Part shown: positions 35,270-50,826 of the stretch, piece by piece
Numbering within the stretch: position 1 is the first letter of the stretch
Layout of the letters: the number at the start of each line of letters is the position of its first letter
DNA from: Pseudoduganella flava
Lineage (GTDB): Bacteria; Pseudomonadota; Gammaproteobacteria; Burkholderiales; Burkholderiaceae_D
Direction of reading: 5' to 3'
Length of the DNA stretch: 64,000 bases
Assembly (NCBI RefSeq): GCF_007830495.1
Contig: NZ_VLKW01000012.1
Coordinates: forward strand, 62,001-126,000
Notes under the pieces: model-generated
Told to the model about the DNA's origin: nothing
The model's input: the letters and a program-made list of their open reading frames with translations, nothing else
The model's database searches: none
Program-made: the position numbers and the translations under genes

Positions 35270-35455
35270 TTGCCAAAATTCGGGGACTGTCCCCGTTTTT
35301 TGGAAACATCTGCCTTTTCAGAGGGAAAGCCAGTCAGCAGTGGCGGCGATGTGTGGCGCTGCCGCGACAATAGTTGCAGCCGCCTCAACGAAATGCAGCG
35401 AAAAAGCCACGAAATCTGTTTCCAAAATCGAGGGACAGTCCCCGAATTTTGGCAA
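35270..35455. repeat. REPIN-like fold-back element with GGGGACTGTCCCC ends
   Basis: The left end (35270-35293) begins TTGCCAAAATTCGGGG; the right end (35432-35455) is its perfect 24-bp reverse complement. Pairing continues imperfectly for about 20 bp inward (both sides share TTGGAAACA). The terminal core is the palindrome GGGGACTGTCCCC (35282-35294). It contains no gene. Such paired REP sequences are typically moved by RAYT transposases; a RAYT-family gene lies 6.5 kb away. Confidence 0.75.
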
Positions 35456-35456
35456 T

Positions 35457-35493
35457 AAAAATGCCCGCCGCGGCCGGGGCCGGGCGGGCTTTT
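35457..35493. terminator. Bidirectional-looking Rho-independent terminator after gltD
   Basis: GCCCGCC (35463-35469) and GGCGGGC (35483-35489) form a strong hairpin. On the minus strand it is followed by ATTTTTATT, suiting gltD (stop at 35507). On the plus strand TTTT follows. Confidence 0.7.
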
Positions 35494-35506
35494 GCCGGGT
35501 GTGCGA

Positions 35507-36970
35507 TCAGCGTGGCAGGACGGAGTGGCCCATCAGGTACTCGTCGACCGCACGGGCGCACTGGCGGCCTTCGCGGATTGCCCACACGACCAGCGACTGG
35601 CCGCGGCGCACGTCGCCGGCGGCGAACACGCCGGGCTTGCTCGTGTAATAGGCAGTCGAGCCTTCCGTGGCGGCGCGCGCGTTGCCGCGGCCGTCTTTCT
35701 CGATGCCGAACGCGTCCAGCACCTGCACCACCGGCGAGACGAAGCCCATCGCCAGCAACACCAGGTCGGCCTTCATCTCGAATTCCGAGTTCGGCACTTC
35801 CGTCATCTTGCCGTCTTTCCACTCGACGCGGCAGGCAATCAGCTTTTCAACTTTGCCGTTCTTGCCTTCCAGGCGCTTCGTCGCGACCGCCCAGTCGCGC
35901 TCGCAACCTTCCTCGTGCGACGACGACGTGCGCAGCTTCGTCGGCCAGTACGGCCACACCAGCGGCTTGTTTTCCTGCTCCGGCGGCATCGGCATCAGTT
36001 CGAACTGCGTGACGGAGGCGGCACCGTGGCGATTCGACGTGCCCACGCAGTCCGAACCCGTGTCGCCGCCGCCGATCACGACGACGTGCTTGCCCGTGGC
36101 CTTGATCTGGTCCTTCACCTTGTCGCCGGCATTGACCTTGTTCTGCTGCGGCAAGAAGTCCATCGCGAAGTGGACGCCCTTCAGCTCGCGGCCCGGCACC
36201 GGCAGGTCGCGCGGCTGCTCGGCGCCGCCGGCGATGATCACCGCATCGAATTCCTTCTCCAGGTCTTCCGGGAAGATCGTCTCTTTCGCCCAGTTGTTGA
36301 CGGTGGCCGGGAAGTCCTTGCCCACCAGGGTCGACATACGGAACTTCACGCCTTCCGCTTCCATCTGCGCGATGCGGCGGTCGATGTGCGACTTCTCCAG
36401 CTTGAAGTCGGGGATGCCATAGCGCAGCAGGCCGCCGGCACGGTCGGACTTGTCGAACACCGTCACGTCGTGACCGGCGCGGGCCAGCTGCTGCGCAGCG
36501 GCCAGGCCGGCAGGCCCGGAACCGACGATCGCCACTTTCTTGCCCGTCTTGTGGTCGGCCGGCTGCGGCTTGACCCAGCCATGTTCCCAGCCTTCATCGA
36601 TGATCTTGTGCTCGATCGACTTGATGCCCACCGGATCGTTGTTGATACCCAAGGTGCACGCGCTTTCGCACGGCGCGGGGCAGATGCGGCCCGTGAACTC
36701 GGGGAAGTTATTCGTCGAGTGCAGCACGTCCAGCGCCTGGCGGTAGTGCTGGCGGTACACCAGGTCGTTCCAGTCCGGGATGATGTTGTTGACCGGGCAG
36801 CCCGAGTTACAGAACGGGATGCCGCAATCCATGCAGCGCGCGCCCTGCACCTTGGCCTGCTCGTCCGTCAGCTTCAGGACGAACTCCTTGTAGTTCTTCA
36901 GACGGGACTCGGGCGGCAGGTAGCTTTCGTCCTGGCGCTGGAATTCCATGAAACCGGTGATTTTTCCCAT
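35507..36970 (-). CDS. gltD: Glutamate synthase small subunit
   Basis: 487 residues. The N-terminal Fe-S region has cysteines in CMDCGIPFCNSGCPVNN and CPAPCESACTLG. FAD binding is VAIVGSGPAGLAAAQQLARAG; NADPH binding is VVIGGGDTGSDC. It passes electrons from NADPH to GltB. It is 17 bp downstream of gltB, forming the gltBD operon, and is closed by the hairpin at 35463. Confidence 0.97.
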   Translation of the reverse strand: MGKITGFMEFQRQDESYLPPESRLKNYKEFVLKLTDEQAKVQGARCMDCGIPFCNSGCPVNNIIPDWNDLVYRQHYRQALDVLHSTNNFPEFTGRICPAPCESACTLGINNDPVGIKSIEHKIIDEGWEHGWVKPQPADHKTGKKVAIVGSGPAGLAAAQQLARAGHDVTVFDKSDRAGGLLRYGIPDFKLEKSHIDRRIAQMEAEGVKFRMSTLVGKDFPATVNNWAKETIFPEDLEKEFDAVIIAGGAEQPRDLPVPGRELKGVHFAMDFLPQQNKVNAGDKVKDQIKATGKHVVVIGGGDTGSDCVGTSNRHGAASVTQFELMPMPPEQENKPLVWPYWPTKLRTSSSHEEGCERDWAVATKRLEGKNGKVEKLIACRVEWKDGKMTEVPNSEFEMKADLVLLAMGFVSPVVQVLDAFGIEKDGRGNARAATEGSTAYYTSKPGVFAAGDVRRGQSLVVWAIREGRQCARAVDEYLMGHSVLPR

Positions 36971-36987
36971 GATGTTCTAATCCTTCT

Positions 36988-41718
<4,731 letters not shown>

Positions 41719-41810
41719 GGCATCTCTCCGTGCGGGGGAGCCGTGAATCTACGCATCGGTCGCTACCGTGGCAGGGGCGTCATGGCTCCGGTTATGCAAA
41801 TTGAAAAACG

Positions 41811-41839
41811 AGATTAGTGCATCGCACAAGAAAACTCAA
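41811..41839 (-). promoter_or_regulatory. Weak candidate promoter of gltBD
   Basis: On the minus strand TTGAGT (41834-41839) and TAATCT (41811-41816) with 17 bp between. Match is poor at -10; about 95 bp upstream of the gltB start. Confidence 0.28.
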
Positions 41840-41894
41840 CAGAAATAATTAGGGTCGGAGTCACATTAATTTCGCCGTTGTCGCGCAAAATTTT

Positions 41895-42799
41895 AAATAG
41901 GGACAGAGTGAAGCCAAGTGTTGTTTCAACGGCCTGGGGACTGTCCCCGGTGTTGTTTTACGACCAGCTCAGCAATAGTGGAGGGGACTCAGGCGGCTTC
42001 CGGCAGCTTCTTGAATGGCCGGCCGCGTTTGGCGGGGAGGACCTGGCGCTTGGCCTTCTGTTCCAGGTCTTTCTTGTATTTGTCGGTGCCGAGCGGCCAG
42101 CCTTTCAGCACGGCCGCCTCCACCGTGGCGATCTGGGCGGCGCTCAACGGCTGGTTTGCCAGCTCGATGTATGCGGCCTCGCGCTGGAATGGCGTATTGC
42201 CGAGAGACCAGTAGGCCGGGTGGTCTGTCACCACAGGATCGCTGCGCAGCCCCGCATGATGGCCGTAGCTGGACCACGGGAATTGCTCGGGCAAGCCGGC
42301 CTGGCCGGTGCGGACCGGCGCGAACTCGGCGTAGCGGCAGCAGATCAGCAGGAAGTTGTCGGCGTCCACGACAGACGTCTTGTAGCGCCCGTGCCACAGC
42401 GTGCCGGCGCGGCCGTATTTCTGGTTGTAGTAGGGCACGTAGCAGCGCCCCAGCCACTGCATCATCTGGCCAAGCCCGTCTTCATCGGACGGCGTCACGA
42501 GCAGGTGCAACTGGTCCGGCAGCAGTACGTACGCGTGCACCGCCACCTTGTAGGTGCGCGCGGCGGTTTTCAGGAAGCCGAGGAAGGTCGTGTGGTCGTC
42601 CGCATCCTGGAACACGCTCTGGCCGTTCAGGCCGCGCTGGATCACGTAATGGGGCTGGGAGGGGACGATCAGACGGGGCAGGCGGGCCATGATGAGAGCG
42701 CGGTGACGGTTAAAAAAAACCGATGATACCGCGACGGCGCCGACTCTGTCCCCGATTATTTTTCGGCGCTCGATTTTCGCGCCGACTCTGTCCCTATTT
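41895..42799. mobile_element. IR-bounded unit carrying a RAYT-family gene
   Basis: AAATAGGGACAGAGT (41895-41909) and its perfect reverse complement (42785-42799) bracket the RAYT gene. Inside are the palindrome GGGGACTGTCCCC (41936-41948) and two direct copies of GCGCCGACTCTGTCCC (42737-42752 and 42779-42794). The right end overlaps the stop codon of the response-regulator gene (42798-42800). About 905 bp. A RAYT flanked by its own REP palindromes is the typical arrangement. Confidence 0.7.
41989..42690 (-). CDS. RAYT (REP-associated tyrosine transposase)-family protein with degenerate catalytic motifs
   Basis: 233 residues from ATG 42690 (MARLPRLIVPSQPHYVIQRG). The Transposase_17/Y1 fold is clear: HAYVLLPDQLHLLVTPSD, YVPYYNQKYGRAGTLWHGRY, FPWSSYGHHAG and the basic C-terminus AKRGRPFKK. 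However, where the family has HxH (NHVH), this protein has Q60-L-H62. Where it has the nucleophile Tyr (ERY before the hydrophobic helix), it has F113 (DADNFLLIC). The ELNPVRA block is EFAPVRT. The frame is intact, so it may be a non-transposing DNA-binding descendant or a recently inactivated copy. It lies inside an inverted-repeat-bounded unit between gltB and a response regulator. Confidence 0.82.
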   Translation of the reverse strand: MARLPRLIVPSQPHYVIQRGLNGQSVFQDADDHTTFLGFLKTAARTYKVAVHAYVLLPDQLHLLVTPSDEDGLGQMMQWLGRCYVPYYNQKYGRAGTLWHGRYKTSVVDADNFLLICCRYAEFAPVRTGQAGLPEQFPWSSYGHHAGLRSDPVVTDHPAYWSLGNTPFQREAAYIELANQPLSAAQIATVEAAVLKGWPLGTDKYKKDLEQKAKRQVLPAKRGRPFKKLPEAA

Positions 42800-43478
42800 A
42801 CGACAGATTGAAGCTGGCGGACAGGCTGTATCCCTCGCCATAGGCGCTGCGCAGCGGCAGGTCCTGGCCGAGGCCGGTGCGTGCCTTCTTGCGCAGGCGG
42901 TACACGAGCATGTCGACGCGGCGGCCGGCATCCGGATCGTCGCCGCCGATGCCCGCGACGATCACCTGCCGCGGTACCGGGCGGGTGTTGATCGTCAACA
43001 GGTGCAGGAAGTTGCACTCTTTTTCCGTCAGCGTGATCGCCTGGCCTGCGAGCTCCAGTTGGCGGGCAGCGAGCCGCAGCGTCCATTTGGAAGGCGTCGG
43101 GGCGGGCTCCTGCGGGCCCACGCGGCGGTCCAGCGCCTCGATGTGGGCGGCCAGTTCCGGGAACTTGATCGGCTTCGTCAGGTAGTGGTCGGCGCCCAGG
43201 CGCAGGCCGAGGATGCGGCTGTCGAAATTGACGCGGCCCGTCAGCACAAGCAGGCCGATCTGCGGATACAGCTGCCGCATTCTCGGTATCACATTGATAC
43301 CATCTTCGTCGGGAAGACCGAGATCGAGCACGACAACGCCGACATTACCCTGGGACAGCGCCGACCACATCTCACCGGCATTGTTGGTAATGCTGACCCC
43401 GTGCCCCAATTCCCCCAGATAGTCCGCCATCTCTTCGGCGTACTCCAGGTTATCTTCCACGATCAAAATTTGCGTCAT
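42798..43478 (-). CDS. OmpR-type DNA-binding response regulator
   Basis: 226 residues from ATG 43478 (MTQILIVEDNLEYAEE). The receiver domain has E8, D9, phospho-acceptor D52 (VVLDLGLPDEDG), T80 and K102. A winged helix follows (LTEKECNFLHLL, then VDMLVYRLRKKARTGLG and the wing SAYGEGYSL). It is 83 bp downstream of a histidine kinase gene and is probably its partner. Its stop codon is formed within the right end of the RAYT unit, so insertion there may have replaced the original 3' end. Confidence 0.88.
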   Translation of the reverse strand: MTQILIVEDNLEYAEEMADYLGELGHGVSITNNAGEMWSALSQGNVGVVVLDLGLPDEDGINVIPRMRQLYPQIGLLVLTGRVNFDSRILGLRLGADHYLTKPIKFPELAAHIEALDRRVGPQEPAPTPSKWTLRLAARQLELAGQAITLTEKECNFLHLLTINTRPVPRQVIVAGIGGDDPDAGRRVDMLVYRLRKKARTGLGQDLPLRSAYGEGYSLSASFNLS

Positions 43479-43561
43479 CGATGCGCCGTTTCCTACTGTT
43501 TTTCTTGCTGTTGTTACGCTACTCAAACAATTATCACGGGAGTAACCAATCGGTGCAAGGC

Positions 43562-44578
43562 TTAAACGCCGCGCGGTAGCCAAATCCGGAATTTCTTGCC
43601 GCTTTCAGGCAAGTTTTCGACCGTCACGGTCCCGCCGTGCACGTCCACCACCGCTTTTGTCATGTACAGACCGAGTCCGGACCCTGGAATGCCCACCGCG
43701 GCGGACCCGCGAAAGCCCTTGTCGAACACGTGGCCCAACTCCGCTTCCGGAATCGCGGGGCCATGGTCGACGACGGCGAATTCTACGCCGCCCTCGGCTG
43801 CCTTGCCGCCGAGCAGCTCGACAGGCGAGTCGGCGGGGCTGTACTTGATCGCATTGTCCAGCAGCAGGTCGATGCACATGCGCATGCCGTGCGGGTCGGC
43901 GCGCAGCCACGCGGGCAAGCCTGCATCGCGCACGGTGACCTGCGGCCGGCGTGCGCGAGCCTGCGTAGCGGCCGCTTCCAGCATCTGCAGCGGCGCGATG
44001 CCATCCTCGCTCCGCTGGCGGCCGATCGCGGCAAGCCGGTCCGGCGACAGGTATTCGTCCAGCATGGCCAACAACCGGTCAACCGAGGTTTGTATTTTGC
44101 GGTAACGCTTGCGCGTGGCCTCGTCGGCATCGTGCGCCGTCATTTCCAGGCGCTGGATCGCGCCATCGATCGTCGACAGCGGCGTGCGGAATTCGTGCGA
44201 CAGCATCGACGCGAATTTCTTTTGCTGCAGTTCAAATTCGCGCCGCGCGGAGATGTCGCGCACGACGCCGACCAGATGCAGGGCGCCGCCACGCTCGACG
44301 AGCGTGGATTCGATCTCGACGGGAATTGCATCCAGTTCGGCCTCGCGCCGCGCCGTGCGGCGGCTGTCGTCGCCCTGGCGGAATCGCTCCAGCCGGGCCG
44401 GCAGGTCGGCCAGCAGCGGCGCAGCCAGCGCCTGGGCCCTGGCCAGCGCTTCCTGCTCCGTGCAACCGAGTCGCCGTGCGGCAGCCGGGCTCACGTAGAG
44501 CAACCGACCGGTGGCATCGGCCATCCAGTGCACGTCGCCGCTGTGCTCGAGCAGCAGGCGGAAGTCGGCCGCTTCCAT
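43562..44578 (-). CDS. Soluble PAS-domain sensor histidine kinase
   Basis: 338 residues from ATG 44578. A PAS domain spans about 1-112 (FRLLLEHSGDVHWMADATGR, ending VVRDISARREFE). The dimerisation helix carries H128 (FASMLSHEFRTPLST), and the ATPase domain has N242 (LLLDNAIKYSP), a G1 box DHGPAIP (271-277) and GSGLGL (299-304). No membrane segment is predicted, so the signal is cytoplasmic. It overlaps the SNF2 helicase stop by 4 nt (ATGA), so it is co-translated with the helicase. The response regulator follows. Confidence 0.88.
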   Translation of the reverse strand: MEAADFRLLLEHSGDVHWMADATGRLLYVSPAAARRLGCTEQEALARAQALAAPLLADLPARLERFRQGDDSRRTARREAELDAIPVEIESTLVERGGALHLVGVVRDISARREFELQQKKFASMLSHEFRTPLSTIDGAIQRLEMTAHDADEATRKRYRKIQTSVDRLLAMLDEYLSPDRLAAIGRQRSEDGIAPLQMLEAAATQARARRPQVTVRDAGLPAWLRADPHGMRMCIDLLLDNAIKYSPADSPVELLGGKAAEGGVEFAVVDHGPAIPEAELGHVFDKGFRGSAAVGIPGSGLGLYMTKAVVDVHGGTVTVENLPESGKKFRIWLPRGV

Positions 44579-47500
44579 CAGTCGAGCAGCGGCGCGAAGA
44601 TCTGCTGCAGGTCTTCCTGCGTCAGCGTCATCTTCTGCGACTCGCCTTCGGCCAGCACGGATTGCGCCAGGTCCGCCTTCTTCTGCTGCAATTCCTGGAT
44701 CTTTTCTTCCAGGGTGCCCTTGGCGATCAGCTTGTAGACGAAGACAGGCTTGTCCTGGCCGATGCGCCATGCGCGGTCGGTGGCCTGCTGTTCGGCGGCC
44801 GGGTTCCACCATGGGTCATAGTGGATGACGGTGTCGGCAGCTGTCAGGTTCAGGCCGACGCCGCCCGCCTTCAGACTGATCAGGAAGATCGGCACGGCGC
44901 CCTGCTGGAACGCGGCCACCTGGGCGCCGCGGTCGCGCGTTTCACCCGTCAGCAGCGCGTACGGAATGTCGCGCGAGTCGAGTTCCTCCTGGATCAGCTC
45001 CAGCATCGACGTGAACTGCGAGAACACGAGGATCTTGCGTTTTTCCTCGAGCAAGTCTTCCAGCATCTGCATCAGGTCGGCCAGCTTGGCCGATCCTGCC
45101 GCCTGCTGCTTGCGGGTGGACAGCGTCTTCACGAGGCGCGGGTCGCAGCACACCTGGCGCAGCTTGAGCAGCGCTTCGAGGATCACGATCTGGCTGCGCG
45201 CGACGCCCTTGCGGTCGATCTCCTCGCGCACCTTCTGGTCCATCGCCAGGCGCACCGTCTCGTACAGGTCACGCTGCGCGCCCGTCAGCTCGACGCGGCG
45301 CACCATCTCCGTCTTCGGCGGCAGTTCCTTCGCGACGCTGTCCTTCGTACGGCGCAGCAGGAACGGCTTGATCCGGCGGTTCAGCAAGGTGCGGCGCTGC
45401 GGGTCGTCCTGCCGCTCGATCGGGTGGCGGAACTGAGAATTGAACGATTTCTCGTCGCCGAGCAGGCCCGGCAGCAGGAAGTGGAATTGCGACCACAGCT
45501 CGCCCAGGTGGTTTTCCAGCGGCGTGCCGGACAGGCACAGCCGGTGTTTCGTGCGCAGCAGGCTGGCGCTCTGCGCGGCCTTCGAGCGGGTGTTCTTGAT
45601 GTAGTGCGACTCGTCCAGGATCACCATGTGGAAGTCGTGCTCGCGCAGCTTTTCCTCGTCGCGCGGCAGCAGCGCATACGTGGTCAGCACCAGGTCGGCC
45701 TCGGGAATCTTGTCGAACAGCTCAGCCCGATCCTTACCCTGCAGCAGCAGCACCTTCAGGCTCGGTGCAAATCGGGCCGCCTCGTCCTGCCAGTTGCCCA
45801 TCAGCGAAGTGGGCGCGATGACGAGGGTCGGGTGCGTCATCCGGCCCGATTCCTTTTCCACCAGGATGTGGGCCAGCGTCTGCACCGTCTTGCCCAGGCC
45901 CATGTCGTCGGCCAGGATGCCGGCCAGGCCATATTCGCGCAGGAACTGCATCCACGACAAGCCTTCCGTCTGGTAATCGCGCAGCGTTGCCTGCAAGCCC
46001 GCCGGGGTCGGCACCCGCTTGACGGACGAGAACTGGTTCAGGCGGCGGCCCATCTCGCGCACTTCCTCGCCGCCCTGCCAGACGAATTCGCCGGTGCGTG
46101 CCAGCTCATCCAGCCGGGCCGCGTCGAGCGTGCTCATCCGTACGCTGTGACGGATCTTGTCGTTGAAGTACAGTTCGCCCAAGGTGCCCAGGATCGGCTT
46201 CACGCGGGCCCACGGCAGCGCCACGCGGGTGCCGCCCGGCAGCGTGGCCAGCATCTGGTCCGTCTCGCCATGTACGGCCAGCGCCTTCGGGCCGAAGTCG
46301 TTCGGCATGTTGCGGATCATTTGCACGAGCACCGGCAGCAGCGGCACGCGTTCGCCGTTCACGGTAATGCCCAGCTCCAGTTCGAACCAGGCATTGCCCG
46401 TTTCGGGACCTTCTTCCTCGATTTCCGCATACCACTCGTCGACCGGGGCCGTGTCGTAGCGGTATTTCGGCGTCTTTTCGACTTGCCAGCCGTCCGCCCG
46501 CAACTGCTCGATGCCGGACTCGGCAAAGCGGATCCAGTCGGCCTGGCTGGCCAGCAGCAAGCCGCCACGCACGGAGGACAGCGGCAGGGCCGTCGGCTTG
46601 CGGAACCCCAGTTCCGTCAGCGTTTCCAGCGCGGCCGCTTCCTGCGCGTCGTTGCGCTGGATGATCTCGGTGACCTCGCCGCGCTGGCGCACCACGCGCT
46701 GCGATGGGTCGAACGACACGCGCTCGCCATCGTAGTCGTACGACAGCACCGCGTAGTCGTGCCATTTCTGCGCCGAGCCTTCGGACAGCTGGGCCGAATC
46801 CAGCACGAGGATCGGGCGCGGCTTGACGTCGTCGCGCAGGCGCTGCGGCAGCGGTTGCGGCAGCGGCATCAGCTGTTGCAGGCCGTGCGCCAACAGCAAC
46901 TGCGACACGCGCATCTTATCGTTCGGCATCAACAGCGGCGCCTGGGCGACGAGCGCCTGCAGGTCTGCCAGCGGGATGTCCGCGCCGCCCTGGTTCAGGT
47001 GCAGCACGCCGCACGACAGGTTGTCGATGTACCATGGCGGTTCCGTCGGAAGCATGTAGTCGATCTGGTCCGCGCCCGCATTGCGGGAGCCTTCCGGCGC
47101 CTCGACCTTCCAGCCCAGCCGCAAGCCCTTGCCTTCCTCGCGCCATGCCAGGTTCGCCGTGCGCTGCGGGCCCGCCTTCATCGGGTAGACGAGGCCGTTG
47201 CCGACGTCCGCCCACGAGTTCGCCCACAGCAGTTTTTCCTGGTCGGACAGCATCTGCAGCAGTGCCGCGCCGATCTTGCCGCGCGGTTCCGTTGCGCTGC
47301 CGGTCGGGGAATTCGGGCCCGTGCGCATCGCCACGAAGAAGCGTACCAGGTCCTCGTCGCCCGGCTCCAGGAATGGCGGCGGCGCGGACAGCAGCGAGAA
47401 CACTTCGTTGACGGGGGCGGCGGCGGCCACGTCGCCGTTCGGCCGCAGCCTGGCCTTGTACAGCGCCAGCGCGACGTGCCGGCCGCCGGAGGTCGGCGCC

Positions 47501-47730
47501 AGCACATAGATCAGCTTGTAACTCGTTTGCTTCGGATCCGGGTCGACGGGTGCCAGCTTGGCCTTCGGGTGGGCCGCGGCGTCGACCCGCTGCAACCAGA
47601 TCGCCACCGCATACGGCAACTGAGCCGGCGGGCTGGCGGGGGTGGGGGCGGCGGGAGTGGCAGGGGCTTCGTCGCGGGTCAAATCCATTGGGCGCATGTC
47701 GTATTTTAGACGGTTCAAAAACGGCAACAT
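44578..47730 (-). CDS. SNF2-family helicase, first gene of a helicase-kinase-regulator operon
   Basis: 1050 residues (start could also be ATG 47697 or 47688; none has a strong ribosome site). The N-terminal 550 residues are a Snf2-associated region. The ATPase core follows: LADDMGLGKT near 607, DESH near 703, SGTPLENHLGELWSQ, FLLRRTKDSVAKELP, VFSQFTSML, SLKAGGVGLNLTAADTV, DPWWNPAAEQQATDRAWRIGQ. It is a paralogue of the 9876-14027 helicase, sharing the C-terminal half but with a different, shorter N-terminus. It is divergent from tex (121 bp). Confidence 0.9.
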   Translation of the reverse strand: MLPFLNRLKYDMRPMDLTRDEAPATPAAPTPASPPAQLPYAVAIWLQRVDAAAHPKAKLAPVDPDPKQTSYKLIYVLAPTSGGRHVALALYKARLRPNGDVAAAAPVNEVFSLLSAPPPFLEPGDEDLVRFFVAMRTGPNSPTGSATEPRGKIGAALLQMLSDQEKLLWANSWADVGNGLVYPMKAGPQRTANLAWREEGKGLRLGWKVEAPEGSRNAGADQIDYMLPTEPPWYIDNLSCGVLHLNQGGADIPLADLQALVAQAPLLMPNDKMRVSQLLLAHGLQQLMPLPQPLPQRLRDDVKPRPILVLDSAQLSEGSAQKWHDYAVLSYDYDGERVSFDPSQRVVRQRGEVTEIIQRNDAQEAAALETLTELGFRKPTALPLSSVRGGLLLASQADWIRFAESGIEQLRADGWQVEKTPKYRYDTAPVDEWYAEIEEEGPETGNAWFELELGITVNGERVPLLPVLVQMIRNMPNDFGPKALAVHGETDQMLATLPGGTRVALPWARVKPILGTLGELYFNDKIRHSVRMSTLDAARLDELARTGEFVWQGGEEVREMGRRLNQFSSVKRVPTPAGLQATLRDYQTEGLSWMQFLREYGLAGILADDMGLGKTVQTLAHILVEKESGRMTHPTLVIAPTSLMGNWQDEAARFAPSLKVLLLQGKDRAELFDKIPEADLVLTTYALLPRDEEKLREHDFHMVILDESHYIKNTRSKAAQSASLLRTKHRLCLSGTPLENHLGELWSQFHFLLPGLLGDEKSFNSQFRHPIERQDDPQRRTLLNRRIKPFLLRRTKDSVAKELPPKTEMVRRVELTGAQRDLYETVRLAMDQKVREEIDRKGVARSQIVILEALLKLRQVCCDPRLVKTLSTRKQQAAGSAKLADLMQMLEDLLEEKRKILVFSQFTSMLELIQEELDSRDIPYALLTGETRDRGAQVAAFQQGAVPIFLISLKAGGVGLNLTAADTVIHYDPWWNPAAEQQATDRAWRIGQDKPVFVYKLIAKGTLEEKIQELQQKKADLAQSVLAEGESQKMTLTQEDLQQIFAPLLD

Positions 47731-47851
47731 GCAATATTATCCGCCAACAGCCAATCTGTGTTTGTGAAAGTTCTAACTTAGCGGGACGACCCGTTTCGAC
47801 CGACCGCGTAGCGGACGTATCCGGTATCATTGAAGGCTTGTCTGTTGAAAA

Positions 47852-50209
<2,358 letters not shown>

Positions 50210-50749
50210 TCAGTTCGGCGAGCGGGCCTTCACCTCGCGCAGGCGGCCCGCGGCGCGGGTGAGGGCGTACAGCGACAGCGACATCACGGCCGACGACAGC
50301 ATGAGGATCGATGCCCAGGCCAGCTCGTCATGCCGGCGCAGCGCCATGATGCCGGACGCCAGCGGCGGCACCTGGGCAACGGAAATCAGCAGCATCGTCA
50401 GCGCCTGGCGGCGGTAGGTGGCGGCCCGTGCCGGGCCGTGCGTGAAGATGTCGCGCGCCTCACCCTTCGGCGCGCGCCACAGCATCCAGCTCATCGAATT
50501 GCCCGCCAGTGTCCAGCCCGCCGCGGTGGGCTCCTGGTGGTAGTTCGGGTCCTCGATCTCGCGGGTGGATGCGAAATCGATCCGGTAGTCGAAGGGTTCG
50601 GGCAGGTCGGCGCGGAAGGTGTACACGCCGAACGGACCGACCGATTCAAGGTGCAAGCCCCGCGCCGACTGTTCCTCCAGCCAGCGCTCGATCCGTTCCG
50701 GGTGCCAGGCCGACCCCAGTTTCAGCTTCCTGACCCGTTTGCCGTCCAT
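50210..50749 (-). CDS. DUF2812 membrane protein (second copy)
   Basis: 179 residues. The DUF2812 start is KLKLGSAWHPERIERWLEEQ, then GLHLESVGPFGVYTFRA and YRIDF. Two membrane helices sit near the C-terminus (LTMLLISVAQVPPLASGIMA; ILMLSSAVMSLSLYAL). A close paralogue lies 77 bp upstream. DUF2812 proteins are often encoded next to PadR regulators, as here, and are thought to be membrane sensors, but the function is not established. Confidence 0.82.
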   Translation of the reverse strand: MDGKRVRKLKLGSAWHPERIERWLEEQSARGLHLESVGPFGVYTFRADLPEPFDYRIDFASTREIEDPNYHQEPTAAGWTLAGNSMSWMLWRAPKGEARDIFTHGPARAATYRRQALTMLLISVAQVPPLASGIMALRRHDELAWASILMLSSAVMSLSLYALTRAAGRLREVKARSPN

Positions 50750-50826
50750 CCGACCTCCTTTCCCGAGCGAGCGCTATCAGCCGGAGATGGTAGCACGGCA
50801 GCAATCGGCCACGATTGCCTCGAGCG

